Shown: in pieces, positions 25,167 through 33,489 of the stretch
How positions within the stretch are numbered: position 1 is the first letter of the stretch
How the letters are laid out: every line of letters starts with the position of its first letter
Source of the DNA: Nitrosopumilaceae archaeon
GTDB lineage: Archaea; Thermoproteota; Nitrososphaeria; Nitrososphaerales; Nitrosopumilaceae
Direction: 5' to 3'
Assembly: GCA_005798405.1 (NCBI GenBank)
Contig: SYJQ01000022.1
Coordinates: 1-41,016, forward strand
Length of the DNA: 41,016 nt
Translations under genes and position numbers: made by a program
Notes under the pieces: model-generated
What the model saw: the letters and a program-made list of their open reading frames with translations, nothing else
Databases searched by the model: none
Told to the model about the DNA's origin: nothing

Positions 25167-26840
25167 ATGGAAATTTCTAGTAGAAATGTTGTAGAAGGGA
25201 CTGCCAGATCTCCCCATAGAGCAATGTATAAAGCTATGGGGTTAACAGATAATGATTTAGATAAACCATTTGTCGGAGTGTGTCACACTGGAAACGAGGC
25301 AACTCCTTGTAATATTCACCTTCCAAGATTAGCTCTAAAAGCAAAGGAGGGAGTAATTGATGGTGGTGCAACGCCAAGAGAATTTTCAACTATTGCAGTG
25401 AGTGATGGAATTGCAATGGGTCATGAAGGAATGAAATCATCATTAATTTCAAGAGAAGTAATTGCAGATTCTATTGAGTTAATGGTTCGTGCACATCAAT
25501 ATGATGCACTGGTTGGAATTGCTGGATGTGATAAGAGTCTACCAGGAACTATGATGGCAATGGCAAGATTGAACATACCATCGGTCTTTGTTTATGGAGG
25601 AACAATTATGCCAGGAATACTAAACGGTCAAGAATTAACAATAGTTGATGTGTATGAGGCAGTTGGCGCATATGATGCAGGACAGTTATCATTGGAAGGA
25701 TTAAAAAATATAGAAAATACCGCATGTCCAAATGCAGGATCATGTGGTGGAATGTTTACTGCAAATACCATGGCATCAATTTCTGAAGCTATAGGTCTTG
25801 CATTACCAGGAAGTGCCAGTCCTCCAGCAGAAGATGATAGACGAGAGAAAATTGTTTATGATACTGGAAAAGCATGCGTTAGATTACTAGAGCAAAATAT
25901 CAAACCACGTGATATTCTCACATTTGATGCATTTGAAAATGCAATTACAATGCTAAACGCAGTTGGAGGTTCAACAAATGGAATTTTGCACTTGTTGGCA
26001 TTATCAAATGAAGTTGGAATAAAATTAACATATGATGATTTTGAGAGAGTTAGAAAAAAGACACCACATTTAGCAGATATGAAACCGGGTGGAAATTATG
26101 TAATGAATTCCCTAGATAAAATTGGTGGAATTCCATTTGTACTAAAAAAATTAGCAGAAAGAAAACTAATTCATGATGATTGTATGACAGTCACAGGAAA
26201 ATCAATCAGAGAAAACCTTGCGTCAATGAACATACCTGAACCAGTACAACAAATAGTCAAATCAATTGATAACCCAATTCATTCAGTTGGAACTGCGGTA
26301 ATATTGAGAGGAAGTCTGGCACCTGATGGTGCAGTTATTAAAACAGCAGGAGTGGAAATGACAAAATTCACAGGCAAAGCTCGAGTTTACGACAGAGAAG
26401 AATACGCATTTGATGCAGTAGCTAAAGGAGAGATTGAAGAAGGTCAAGTAATAGTAATCAGATATGAGGGTCCAAAAGGGGGACCAGGAATGAGAGAAAT
26501 GTTGGCCACTACTGCTGCACTTGTAGGTCAAGGTCTAGGTAAAAAAGTTGCAATGGTCACAGACGGTAGATTTTCTGGTGGTACACGAGGATTCATGGTA
26601 GGACATGTAGCTCCAGAGGCATATGTTGGCGGTCCAATTGCACTAGTAAAAAACGACGATGAAATTACAATAGATACAGAAACTAACATAATTGATCTTC
26701 ATGTGTCTACCGAAGAACTAGAAAGAAGAAGAAAACAGTGGAGTCCACCAAAACCAAACTATACAACAGGAGCACTTGCAAAATATGCAACATTGGTTGG
26801 CTCTGCAGCGCAAGGGGCAATTACTAGTCCAAATCTATGA
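25167..26840 (+). CDS. ilvD: Dihydroxy-acid dehydratase
   Basis: 557 aa. Converts dihydroxy-isovalerate and its homolog to 2-keto acids in valine and isoleucine synthesis. Cluster-binding C48 (TPCNIH), C121 (GCDKSLPG) and C193 (GSCGGMF) fit a [2Fe-2S] enzyme, and K123 in CDKS is the Mg-associated lysine position. The C-terminal signature [19 protein letters not shown] is intact. Its stop overlaps the convergent 26835 gene by 6 nt. Confidence 0.97.
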   Translation: MEISSRNVVEGTARSPHRAMYKAMGLTDNDLDKPFVGVCHTGNEATPCNIHLPRLALKAKEGVIDGGATPREFSTIAVSDGIAMGHEGMKSSLISREVIADSIELMVRAHQYDALVGIAGCDKSLPGTMMAMARLNIPSVFVYGGTIMPGILNGQELTIVDVYEAVGAYDAGQLSLEGLKNIENTACPNAGSCGGMFTANTMASISEAIGLALPGSASPPAEDDRREKIVYDTGKACVRLLEQNIKPRDILTFDAFENAITMLNAVGGSTNGILHLLALSNEVGIKLTYDDFERVRKKTPHLADMKPGGNYVMNSLDKIGGIPFVLKKLAERKLIHDDCMTVTGKSIRENLASMNIPEPVQQIVKSIDNPIHSVGTAVILRGSLAPDGAVIKTAGVEMTKFTGKARVYDREEYAFDAVAKGEIEEGQVIVIRYEGPKGGPGMREMLATTAALVGQGLGKKVAMVTDGRFSGGTRGFMVGHVAPEAYVGGPIALVKNDDEITIDTETNIIDLHVSTEELERRRKQWSPPKPNYTTGALAKYATLVGSAAQGAITSPNL

Positions 26841-27398
26841 TTTTAGTTTTTCAAGTAATCTGCTCCAGTCAATTTTTTCTTGCTCTGCAATGTAGATTTT
26901 CAATAGATTCTCCCATGCTTTGTTCATATCAGTTTTAAATTTTTTAAAACCATTTACACTTGATAATGAAATTGAGTTTTTTGGATTATAATTTACTTCA
27001 TCAAGGGAGATACAATGCACAGTGTCATTTCTAACCTCAAAGAGTCTGGACATGTCTCTAGTATATTCTGGTCCAAAAATGCCCCAATCAAGAAATGTTC
27101 GAATTTTACGATTTATTGGAACTAGGTTAAGCAGATAAAGCAATTCTTTGCTGTCAGTTTGATTTGAATGTTCTACTATTCTCAATCTAATTATCTCGTC
27201 AAAGAGAAATGCCATCTTTGAGAATGCCGATAAAACACTGTCCCTGTTTTTTAAAATATCTAATTTAGAATCAAAGCCATTTTTTAAAATCCCGTCATTT
27301 AGAAAATAATGTTTGTTTTTATCAATGATGTACAGCCGGACTTTGTGTGAAATTTTTTTTTGTTTTTTTGCTGTTACAAGAAAATCAGAAACATTCAT
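26835..27398 (-). CDS. HEPN-motif-like helical protein, 187 aa
   Basis: An all-helical protein. It carries R123-N-D-T-V-H128 ([11 protein letters not shown]) after helices [11 protein letters not shown] and YLLNLVPI. This matches the RNx3H form of the HEPN ribonuclease motif (Rx4-6H, polar residue after Arg), which suggests a metal-independent RNase or an RNA-binding relative. No adjacent MNT antitoxin is present. A perfect 10-bp inverted repeat lies just upstream. The motif can also occur in HEPN-like non-nucleases. Confidence 0.6.
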   Translation of the reverse strand: MNVSDFLVTAKKQKKISHKVRLYIIDKNKHYFLNDGILKNGFDSKLDILKNRDSVLSAFSKMAFLFDEIIRLRIVEHSNQTDSKELLYLLNLVPINRKIRTFLDWGIFGPEYTRDMSRLFEVRNDTVHCISLDEVNYNPKNSISLSSVNGFKKFKTDMNKAWENLLKIYIAEQEKIDWSRLLEKLKS

Positions 27399-27432
27399 GC
27401 TACAACAAATAAGTGGTAATCAATTAAGGATT

Positions 27433-27475
27433 TGGACAATTTTCAGCAAAGATACTGTGATGATCAAATTGTCCA
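27433..27475. repeat. 10-bp perfect inverted repeat upstream of HEPN-like gene
   Basis: TGGACAATTT (27433-27442) and AAATTGTCCA (27466-27475) flank a 23-nt loop. It sits 35-77 bp upstream of the minus-strand start at 27398, at the edge of the expected core promoter. It could be an operator or the terminator hairpin of the helicase ending at 27564. Confidence 0.5.
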
Positions 27476-27563
27476 CAAGGTTTATAGATCGCCGATCAGT
27501 AATAAAACGCAGAGATAACAGAGAAAGAAAATTACATTATTGTTATTGAATTACTGTTGTCTA

Positions 27564-29255
27564 CTACAGATTTTCTATACCTAAAACATCATAGTACGCA
27601 CGTGGGATCATTTTTTGTGCCTTGAAAAAAACATTGTTTACTGCAGTATCAAGCACATATGTTCTGGCCCAATCATCATCACTTCTAATTGAGCGACCAA
27701 ACCCCTGTAGTAATTTAGTAAGAGTCTGAGAAGTGTACCATAAAGGGAATTTATCCATTTTTGCTTTAGTTCTTTTTTCTTTATAATTTGGATATGGGAC
27801 TTTGGCAATAATTTGAAATCTAGATAAATCGTCTTTAAGGTCTACTCCCTCCCATAATGAAGAAGAAAGTAAAACGCCAGTAGGGTCAGCAGCGTGTTCT
27901 GAAATAATTTCATCTTGTGTTTTTCCATCTTTGTTATAGCTGTGGCAAATTCTGATTCGTCTAGTATTTTTTGGTGAAAGATATCTGAGAATTTTTTGAC
28001 ATCGCGGCACAGATGATGTTAAGATCAACCCCCTTTCTCCAGAATGCTCATCCATTATTCTGTCAATTGTTTTTATTACTTCAAGTTCATCATTTTCGGT
28101 AGAACCATAGCTTAGCCGTTTAATGTTTAGAAGATCAATCTTTCTATGTTCAATCGGAAAAGGAGATTTTGGAGTATCAATAAAAGCAATATCGTCTTGT
28201 TGTAATCCCATATTTTCACAGAAACTGAATTTATCAATAGTTGCAGACATGAATATTTGATATTCCGTGGTGAAAAAAGAATTCGCAAATGTTGAGACAT
28301 CAATAGGTTTTACTGAGATTGTTCTAAAATTCCCATTCAAGTCTGAAACAGGATCATTTACTACAAAATTGTCCTTGTCAGTAAGAATATCAATTTTAGC
28401 CTGTGCAGCCCTATCAAATCTTCTTTCCAGTCTTGTAACAGATTCATAATCAGGATCTTTTTGGTATGAATCGCTTTCTTTGATGTCTTTGATTTTTTTG
28501 GCATAAGAGTATGCAATGTCATCAATTAGTTGTACCATGGAATCTAAATCTGTAAAATTATATTTTGTGGCATTTAAATTGCACTCTTCTACCTGACCAC
28601 TGAATATATCAAATCCTATAAACTGCATTATTTGATCTTCTATTTTATGCGCCTCATCAAATATTGAGACTTTTCTATCAAGATAGTCTTCAAAAAGTTT
28701 TCTGTTGAATTTCATAATTTGAAAAAATGCGTGGTAGTTCCAAAGAGAGTGTTTTGAAACAAGGGCATCGTATTTTTGAAGATAATAATGGCATGATTCA
28801 GCTCCTTGAGTATGATCTTCAACTTGTTTTATTGTTGGTTTGAATTTACAAACTTCAATTATCTCCTTGCCATTTTTATTTATTTTTTCTTGACATTGCC
28901 CCTTGTCACATGTCATTCCCCATCTCATTGCTCTTCTGTCGTTGTCTACTTTTTCAGATTCCATCATTTTCAAACAAGCAAAATTTTGTTTTCCTTTTAC
29001 AGGTTTGAGAAATGGTATATCTTTGATGTATTGATCTTGGAGATGCTTGGATGCAGTTATTGTAAACGAACTGTCAAAATATCTTGAGACAGTAGCTCCT
29101 ACCAATGATTTCCCTACACCAGTTGGTGCACATAAAATGATTTTCTTGTAGCCTGATTTTAGTTTCTCTTCAATTTCAAGTAGGATCTTTTTTTGGATAT
29201 CTCGTGGAGAAAATTGTTCTGGAAATTTTTCTAAAAGAGACAGGATTGATTCTAT
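27564..29255 (-). CDS. XPD/Rad3-type (DEAD_2) iron-sulfur DNA helicase with unclear start
   Basis: About 563 aa. Walker A (APTGVGKS, residues 43-50 from the extended start) lies outside the frame that begins at TTG 29105, so the gene must start upstream. No ATG, GTG or TTG is in frame there. ATA 29255 or CTG 29243 would serve. A one-base loss in the A run near 29256 would instead join an ATG at about 29276. Cys at 94-155 form a probable FeS site; DEAH is at 200-203; motif VI is QGFGRSIRS. Likely repair or R-loop helicase. Confidence 0.85.
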   Translation of the reverse strand: MESILSLLEKFPEQFSPRDIQKKILLEIEEKLKSGYKKIILCAPTGVGKSLVGATVSRYFDSSFTITASKHLQDQYIKDIPFLKPVKGKQNFACLKMMESEKVDNDRRAMRWGMTCDKGQCQEKINKNGKEIIEVCKFKPTIKQVEDHTQGAESCHYYLQKYDALVSKHSLWNYHAFFQIMKFNRKLFEDYLDRKVSIFDEAHKIEDQIMQFIGFDIFSGQVEECNLNATKYNFTDLDSMVQLIDDIAYSYAKKIKDIKESDSYQKDPDYESVTRLERRFDRAAQAKIDILTDKDNFVVNDPVSDLNGNFRTISVKPIDVSTFANSFFTTEYQIFMSATIDKFSFCENMGLQQDDIAFIDTPKSPFPIEHRKIDLLNIKRLSYGSTENDELEVIKTIDRIMDEHSGERGLILTSSVPRCQKILRYLSPKNTRRIRICHSYNKDGKTQDEIISEHAADPTGVLLSSSLWEGVDLKDDLSRFQIIAKVPYPNYKEKRTKAKMDKFPLWYTSQTLTKLLQGFGRSIRSDDDWARTYVLDTAVNNVFFKAQKMIPRAYYDVLGIENL

Positions 29256-29342
29256 TTTTCTTTAATATTAAAAGCATGAAGGTTCTAATATAATCAGAGA
29301 TTTTGTAATGTAGTTTAATATCTAGTAAAATCATAATAGATC

Positions 29343-29660
29343 ATGGAATTATTGGAAGACAAAATGAGAGTGTGGCTAGAAAGCGCCAAATTTGTCAAGG
29401 CAATTCCAGGAGTTTATGTTTTGTATAACAGAAACAAAGAAGTCATATACATAGGAGAGAGCAGTAATTTAGAAGAAACATTCACAAAATATGTAGATAC
29501 AGAATTTGAAGGAAATGAATGCAAACAAAAAACGCAGTCATATCAACGAGAATTCACAAACAATCCAAAAGAACGTCAAATGCAGTTAATTGAAGAGTTC
29601 AAAAAAGAGTCAGGAAAACTCCCATCTTGCAATACAGAGATAGCTCTAGAAACCCATTAA
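29343..29660 (+). CDS. GIY-YIG-like domain protein, apparently without catalytic Arg
   Basis: 105 aa. GVYVLYNRNKEVIYIGESSN (residues 24-43) matches the GIY/YIG strands of the GIY-YIG nuclease fold. The segment after YIG reads LEETF, where nucleases have an Arg (LxxR). Domain length is short and the C terminus is charged. It may be an inactive DNA- or protein-binding relative. Divergent from the helicase. Confidence 0.75.
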   Translation: MELLEDKMRVWLESAKFVKAIPGVYVLYNRNKEVIYIGESSNLEETFTKYVDTEFEGNECKQKTQSYQREFTNNPKERQMQLIEEFKKESGKLPSCNTEIALETH

Positions 29661-29753
29661 TTTTCACACTATACAGTATTCTAATTTCTTGAGATTACTA
29701 ATTAGGCGTGAAGGCAGAGAAACTAATTAATTTGAGATCGACGTAAGTGAGAA

Positions 29754-29885
29754 ATGCATCAGTGTTATTATTGTGAACAAATTTTTGACTCTAAAGAAGC
29801 CCTATATGATCATGTAGAAATCCATTCAGACATTGAGAGAAATCAAGAGATAATGGATAGGAAGAAAAAGGCAAAAAAAGACTAG
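29754..29885 (+). CDS. Classical C2H2 zinc-finger microprotein, 43 aa
   Basis: ATG 29754, TAG 29883. C4-x2-C7-x12-H20-x3-H24 is the textbook C2H2 spacing, with F11 and L17 as the core hydrophobics (CYYCEQIFDSKEALYDHVEIH). The tail is Lys-rich (MDRKKKAKK). It is too short for default gene callers. A likely DNA- or RNA-binding single finger. An AT-rich element (AATTAATT) lies about 25-30 bp upstream. Confidence 0.8.
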   Translation: MHQCYYCEQIFDSKEALYDHVEIHSDIERNQEIMDRKKKAKKD

Positions 29886-29989
29886 CCTCATTTTGTATTT
29901 TTCAAATTTATAGTCACTAAAGAAAATTAGAGCAAAGGTTAGAAAATATACATTCAGGAATAGAAATAACAATTTTGAAATAAATTTTC

Positions 29990-30253
29990 ATGGAGTGGGT
30001 TGAGGCTTTACTAAAAAGGTCATGTGATAAAACACTTACAAAAGGAGAAGTATTGCACAGTCTATTTCACATGATTGAAATAAATGAAAACACACTGAAT
30101 CACATACAAGCAGATAAGCGAGATTTCGGACCAGAGTTAGAGGAATTAAAACAGACAGAAATCAGCGATTTGGATTTTCATCTAAAATATTATCGTAGTC
30201 TTGTTAATTACATCAATTCTATTCCAGAAAATAAAATAATCAAACAAGCCTAA
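29990..30253 (+). CDS. Helical hypothetical protein, 87 aa
   Basis: ATG start. All-helical and acidic with several His (LHSLFHMIEINENTLNHI). No zinc pattern or membrane segment. It lies among short genes on the same strand. Function unknown. Confidence 0.65.
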   Translation: MEWVEALLKRSCDKTLTKGEVLHSLFHMIEINENTLNHIQADKRDFGPELEELKQTEISDLDFHLKYYRSLVNYINSIPENKIIKQA

Positions 30254-30316
30254 GTAAAAGTGATGTGTGTGATGAACCACGATAAAATGAATTTTATCAA
30301 TTTTAATTAAATTTTG

Positions 30317-30871
30317 TTAAATGCTTCGTAATGTTTTGAACATATTGTCATATTCTTTTTGTTTTTCTAATGTCTCTCCATAATTGGTTTCTTTATCATA
30401 TTCTTCTTGTTTTTCAGAAACATATTTTTCCCATTTTTCAACTTCTTTTCCAATCATTAATCCTGAATCTTCACGTGCAAATTGTTTTTGTTGTTCTTGA
30501 TTTTGTCCTCTAGTGAGAAATTTTTTTTCATAGAATGCATTTTGAATTTGTTCTTTGATTTTAGATCTGAGTAATTCTGCAAGATCAAAATGTCCTTGTT
30601 CATGTTTTAAAAGTTCTCCAGTAGCTTGAGGCAATCTAACCCAAGAAAGTAAAGGATGGAATTCAGTAATCAAGTCAATATTTTCAATAAAGAATCTAAT
30701 TTGAGTGTCAACAGTATCAGAATTCACAATCCATGTATAACGATATTTGATTACACTGTGAGCGTCTTCAAATACTGCAGGATTAGATTCTGCTTGAAAA
30801 TCAGACCAACTCAAAAAATAATTCTTAGACCAAGAGATAGCATGGGTTGGATTCATAGATTTGTTTGTCAT
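30317..30871 (-). CDS. DUF922-like putative zinc metalloprotease
   Basis: 184 aa. The motif L-L-K-H90-E-Q-G-H94-F-D (HEQGHFD) is the HExxH-type zinc motif of the DUF922 family. The preceding domain (SWSDFQAESNP, YRYTWIVN) fits that family's beta-rich half. The C terminus is a charged helix. No signal peptide is visible, which is odd for a family often exported. Proteolytic activity is family inference. Confidence 0.75.
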   Translation of the reverse strand: MTNKSMNPTHAISWSKNYFLSWSDFQAESNPAVFEDAHSVIKYRYTWIVNSDTVDTQIRFFIENIDLITEFHPLLSWVRLPQATGELLKHEQGHFDLAELLRSKIKEQIQNAFYEKKFLTRGQNQEQQKQFAREDSGLMIGKEVEKWEKYVSEKQEEYDKETNYGETLEKQKEYDNMFKTLRSI

Positions 30872-30925
30872 GTATGGGAGTATTGATGTTTACTGAAAAA
30901 TACATAAAAGAAGTTCATTAAAACA

Positions 30926-31129
30926 TCAGATTCTCTTTCCATCACGCCCACTATAACTTCCAAATGACTGAGGTATATCAAATCCTAACCACATATAGTC
31001 GTCTTTTTCTAATAATTCGTGATGTTTTTGATGTTCAACAAGTTCTTCATCCCCCCAAGTTCCATTATATAGAAAATTACATTTTTCAATATTATTTGAG
31101 TTTCTTGTTCCCTTACAAATTATTATCAA
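30926..31129 (-). CDS. Hypothetical protein, 67 aa
   Basis: ATG start. The sequence (GTWGDEELVEHQKHHELLEK, then DDYMWLGFDIPQSFGSYSG) has normal protein composition with two Cys, two Trp and a His pair. It is favoured over the overlapping plus-strand frame, which is hydrophobic and biased. No family recognised. Confidence 0.5.
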   Translation of the reverse strand: MIIICKGTRNSNNIEKCNFLYNGTWGDEELVEHQKHHELLEKDDYMWLGFDIPQSFGSYSGRDGKRI

Positions 31130-31182
31130 GGTTATTTCAATACATGTCAGAATTGAAAAGTTTTTGGTTTTGAATTAAAGAT

Positions 31183-31251
31183 ATGTTTGACGGCCAATGA
31201 ATTCTAGGGCATATGGTCAGGTAAGGCAAACGTAAGAATGCCGTCAAACAT
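31183..31251. repeat. 12-bp perfect inverted repeat with 45-nt loop (IR1)
   Basis: ATGTTTGACGGC (31183-31194) and GCCGTCAAACAT (31240-31251) are exact complements. The interior is locally less AT-rich than its surroundings. IR1 to IR3 lie in the 31130-31598 interval, which has no convincing gene. It may be a structured small RNA or a mobile-element remnant. IR1 and IR3 share the 8-mer CGTCAAAC (31242-31249 and 31541-31548). Confidence 0.55.
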
Positions 31252-31327
31252 GATGACTCAATAATGTTGTCTCAAAATAGATTAAAAGAAATAGTATGTT
31301 TAATTTGAAACACATCTCAAAGAATCG

Positions 31328-31371
31328 TGCCTGAGTTAATTCATCAATTATCGGAATTAATGATTCAGGCA
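31328..31371. repeat. Two-part imperfect hairpin (IR2)
   Basis: TGCCTGA (31328-31334) pairs with TCAGGCA (31365-31371). After an internal loop, TTAATTC (31336-31342) pairs with GAATTAA (31354-31360), closing an 11-nt loop. Two 7-bp stems separated by a G versus TGAT internal loop form a coherent hairpin, probably an RNA structure or terminator-like element. Confidence 0.5.
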
Positions 31372-31472
31372 TGAATAGAGTGCGATGGATCATTTTTTCA
31401 AACCATTTTGATCAATTAACAAGACATGTTTTATTTTATGAATTTTTTGCAGATAAAAACATAAGAAATATT

Positions 31473-31560
31473 GGAAGCAAGACTGTTTGCATGGTTGATG
31501 CCTTTAAAATATCCCCCAAAGGGACTGATGCAAGAAAAGACGTCAAACTTGCTTGCTTCC
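31473..31560. repeat. Long imperfect inverted repeat (IR3), 88 nt
   Basis: GGAAGCAAG (31473-31481) pairs with CTTGCTTCC (31552-31560). After a 3x3 internal loop, GTTTG (31485-31489) pairs with CAAAC (31544-31548). Inner CCTTT/AAAGG (31501-31505/31518-31522) and the alternative TTGCAT/ATGCAA pairing (31487-31492/31528-31533) add further structure. A 64-codon frame 31371-31565 crosses this element, but its position over the stem argues for a noncoding structure. Confidence 0.5.
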
Positions 31561-31598
31561 TCTAAAAACTATTAATTTTAGACAATGCAAAATAATGT

Positions 31599-31682
31599 GT
31601 GAATCTAAGATTCATGATTTGTATGGGAATTTCAATAATGGCGTTAGTTGTTGGTTTTATTCTATTATTAGATGTTAAATAA
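31599..31682 (+). CDS. Possible 27-aa membrane peptide
   Basis: GTG 31599, TAA 31680. The frame gives a short positively charged N terminus and one hydrophobic segment (ISIMALVVGFILLLD), ending DVK. Single-helix peptides like this are plausible, but the frame is short and there is no ribosome site, so the call is weak. Confidence 0.25.
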   Translation: MNLRFMICMGISIMALVVGFILLLDVK

Positions 31683-31728
31683 AAATTAGAAACCATCCAA
31701 ATTAGATAACAGTGATTCATAATAATAA

Positions 31729-32628
31729 CTAGTTTTGTACATCAAAATTTGGATGACAGTCCAGAACTTTTAGAATTGAGTCACTTTGTTTAATTAATTT
31801 ATTTTGTTGATCAATCATAGAGTTTATCTTGTCAGCTTCGGAATTTAATTTATCTAATAGCTTTTGTGCCTTTTTAAATTCATCCTGAGGCAAAGTTTTT
31901 CCATCATAATATTCATACTGTTTGTAATATTCATCATATTGAGATTTTGCACGATTAATTTTTTTATCTAATGATTCAATTTGAACTCGAATTTCATCAT
32001 CTTGATCAAGAAGAGACTTTTGTCCAACATAAAGTTCTTCAAATTTTTGAGGTATGACAAGTCCCTGTAAATTAAAATTAACGTCGGGAGATTCATCTGA
32101 GTACATTAGATTGTTTTTATCATAACTATGACCTAATCCAAGGGAATGTCCTATTTCATGCATTATGATGTTTGTAACCATATTTTCATCATTTTGAACA
32201 TAATTACCACTGCAATCCTCATCACCTACAGAAATATCCAATATGCAATGACTCAAGAGTCCAAACAGTGCAGAATTGCAAGTAGCCAGACCAGAATGAG
32301 TTTTTGAGGCATATGTTTGCCAACGAATCTCAATGTTAGGATCATCAGATTCAATAAAATCTAAGTTAGGGTTAAGAGATTTCCATGAGTCTAGTGCTTT
32401 ATGCAGTGCATCCAATGGGATTTGTTTATCAGGTAAATTTGGAATCGCTTGAATTGAGTAATAGATGACTTTGTGTTCGTTTTTAGTTGAAATTTTAGAT
32501 AATTCCGTAACTTTTTCAGATTTGACTAATCCAGCATGGGTGTTTTGAGCATTAAATGGCAGTAAATTTGCATACCAGAGATACCCCAAAACACAGATTA
32601 TCAGAATAACAGACAATAATAATTTCAA
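31729..32628 (-). CDS. Membrane-anchored matrixin-like metalloprotease
   Basis: 299 aa. An N-terminal signal-anchor (residues 2-22) exposes the catalytic domain outside. The metzincin zinc motif H157-E-I-G-H161-S-L-G-L-G-H167 is complete, with Met-turn M175 (NNLMYSD). Cys at 117, 128 and 139 lie in the catalytic domain. The C-terminal 90 residues are charged coiled coil (KKINRAKSQYDEYYKQY). Likely degrades or remodels cell-surface proteins. Confidence 0.88.
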   Translation of the reverse strand: MKLLLSVILIICVLGYLWYANLLPFNAQNTHAGLVKSEKVTELSKISTKNEHKVIYYSIQAIPNLPDKQIPLDALHKALDSWKSLNPNLDFIESDDPNIEIRWQTYASKTHSGLATCNSALFGLLSHCILDISVGDEDCSGNYVQNDENMVTNIIMHEIGHSLGLGHSYDKNNLMYSDESPDVNFNLQGLVIPQKFEELYVGQKSLLDQDDEIRVQIESLDKKINRAKSQYDEYYKQYEYYDGKTLPQDEFKKAQKLLDKLNSEADKINSMIDQQNKLIKQSDSILKVLDCHPNFDVQN

Positions 32629-32758
32629 TAAAAAAAGTCGTATGTTGCAATAAGTAAAACTTTCTATGTATTTGCAATTACAGTATTACGTAAAACCAAA
32701 AGTCATAAAAATACAGGCATAAAATGAATCAAAAATAAATAGATAAATTTATTCAAAT

Positions 32759-32932
32759 ATGAGTGAAAAAAGGAATTGCATGGTCAAAAAAATTGATGAT
32801 GATAGACATCAAGAATTATTAAAACAAAAAGAAGAACTAGAAAGTAACAGACCACATGATATTGATGCAATGAGGAGATGGAAACATTCCATGGGCAAAA
32901 TACTAGAAGAGTTAGAGTTGTTTAAAAAATAA
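32759..32932 (+). CDS. Charged helical microprotein, 57 aa
   Basis: ATG 32759, TAA 32930. The product is mostly helical (RHQELLKQKEELESN, then MGKILEELELFKK), with one Cys, and no zinc motif. Coiled-coil-like spacing of Leu suggests dimerisation. It is preceded by an AT-rich stretch. Function unknown. The following 32933-33197 shows no gene that I can support. Confidence 0.5.
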   Translation: MSEKRNCMVKKIDDDRHQELLKQKEELESNRPHDIDAMRRWKHSMGKILEELELFKK

Positions 32933-33185
32933 TGATAGAGTTTGTTTTTATCTAAAGCATATTAGTTTCAAATAAGGATCTTAGTCAGTACAGAAGGATT
33001 TTGGTAAAATCAAAGTGAGCCTGTAAACAGTTACCAATATTTTTTTAAATTAAAAAACTTTATTTTGATAAAGCAAGTATGAAATTTGATGCAAGTACAT
33101 AATGTGTGGCGTCCTGTATTAATTTCAACCATGAAATTCGTTTTGATACAAGTCACTGTCTATGATATTGGTCAGACTTTCTACT

Positions 33186-33192
33186 GAGGTGA
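33186..33192 (+). promoter_or_regulatory. Shine-Dalgarno GAGGTGA deciding GTG start 33198
   Basis: GAGGTGA with a 5-nt spacer before GTG 33198. In a genome where most starts here show no clear SD, this strong site argues that the protein starts at 33198 rather than at ATG 33162 upstream. Confidence 0.6.
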
Positions 33193-33197
33193 AAAAT

Positions 33198-33404
33198 GTG
33201 ACTGAATGCCCTACATGTAAACTAGCAATGGAGTCACACTCTACTGCAGAATTAATGGAGTGTTGTATGAAACAAGTGGGAGATGATTTTACTGAAGAAG
33301 ATAACGGAGTGTGTCCTAACTGCAAGCATGCCATCAAAAAACATTCGGACAAAGGACTTGCAGAATGTACATTGGCATTTTTTAAATCACATATCAAAAA
33401 CTAG
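33198..33404 (+). CDS. Twofold CCHC zinc-repeat protein, 68 aa
   Basis: The protein consists of two copies of CPxCKxAxxxHSxxxLxEC: CPTCKLAMESHSTAELMECC and CPNCKHAIKKHSDKGLAEC. Each has ligand spacing C-x2-C-x7-H-x7-C, and the copies are separated by an acidic linker (QVGDDFTEEDNG). Each is a likely zinc site. The start is GTG 33198 with a strong SD. Internal duplication of a compact zinc unit. Family not recognised. Confidence 0.75.
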   Translation: MTECPTCKLAMESHSTAELMECCMKQVGDDFTEEDNGVCPNCKHAIKKHSDKGLAECTLAFFKSHIKN

Positions 33405-33489
33405 TAATTGAATTCAATTCAAAAAAACACCAAAAACCAAGTCTGTTTTACAAGATAAGCATAAACAGTAGTCTAATCGATTTGAAATA

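Noticed and set aside
27457-27480. GTGATGA C-box match inside the 27433-27475 inverted repeat
   Set aside because: No CTGA follows within guide distance, so a C/D sRNA is not supported.
27313-27549. Plus-strand 78-codon frame across the HEPN gene start and its inverted repeat
   Set aside because: Partly antisense to the HEPN-like gene and otherwise covers the inverted repeat. No start signal.
30964-31173. 69-codon plus-strand frame
   Set aside because: Overlaps the better-composed minus-strand 67-aa frame and is rich in Phe, Tyr and Leu as expected for an antisense shadow.
31250-31300. ATGATGA as a C box of a C/D sRNA beside IR1
   Set aside because: No CTGA D box at the needed distance.
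31371-31565. 64-codon plus-strand frame
   Set aside because: Begins in the 3' arm of IR2 and spans all of IR3. Structure explains the sequence better than coding does, so it is only discussed as an alternative.
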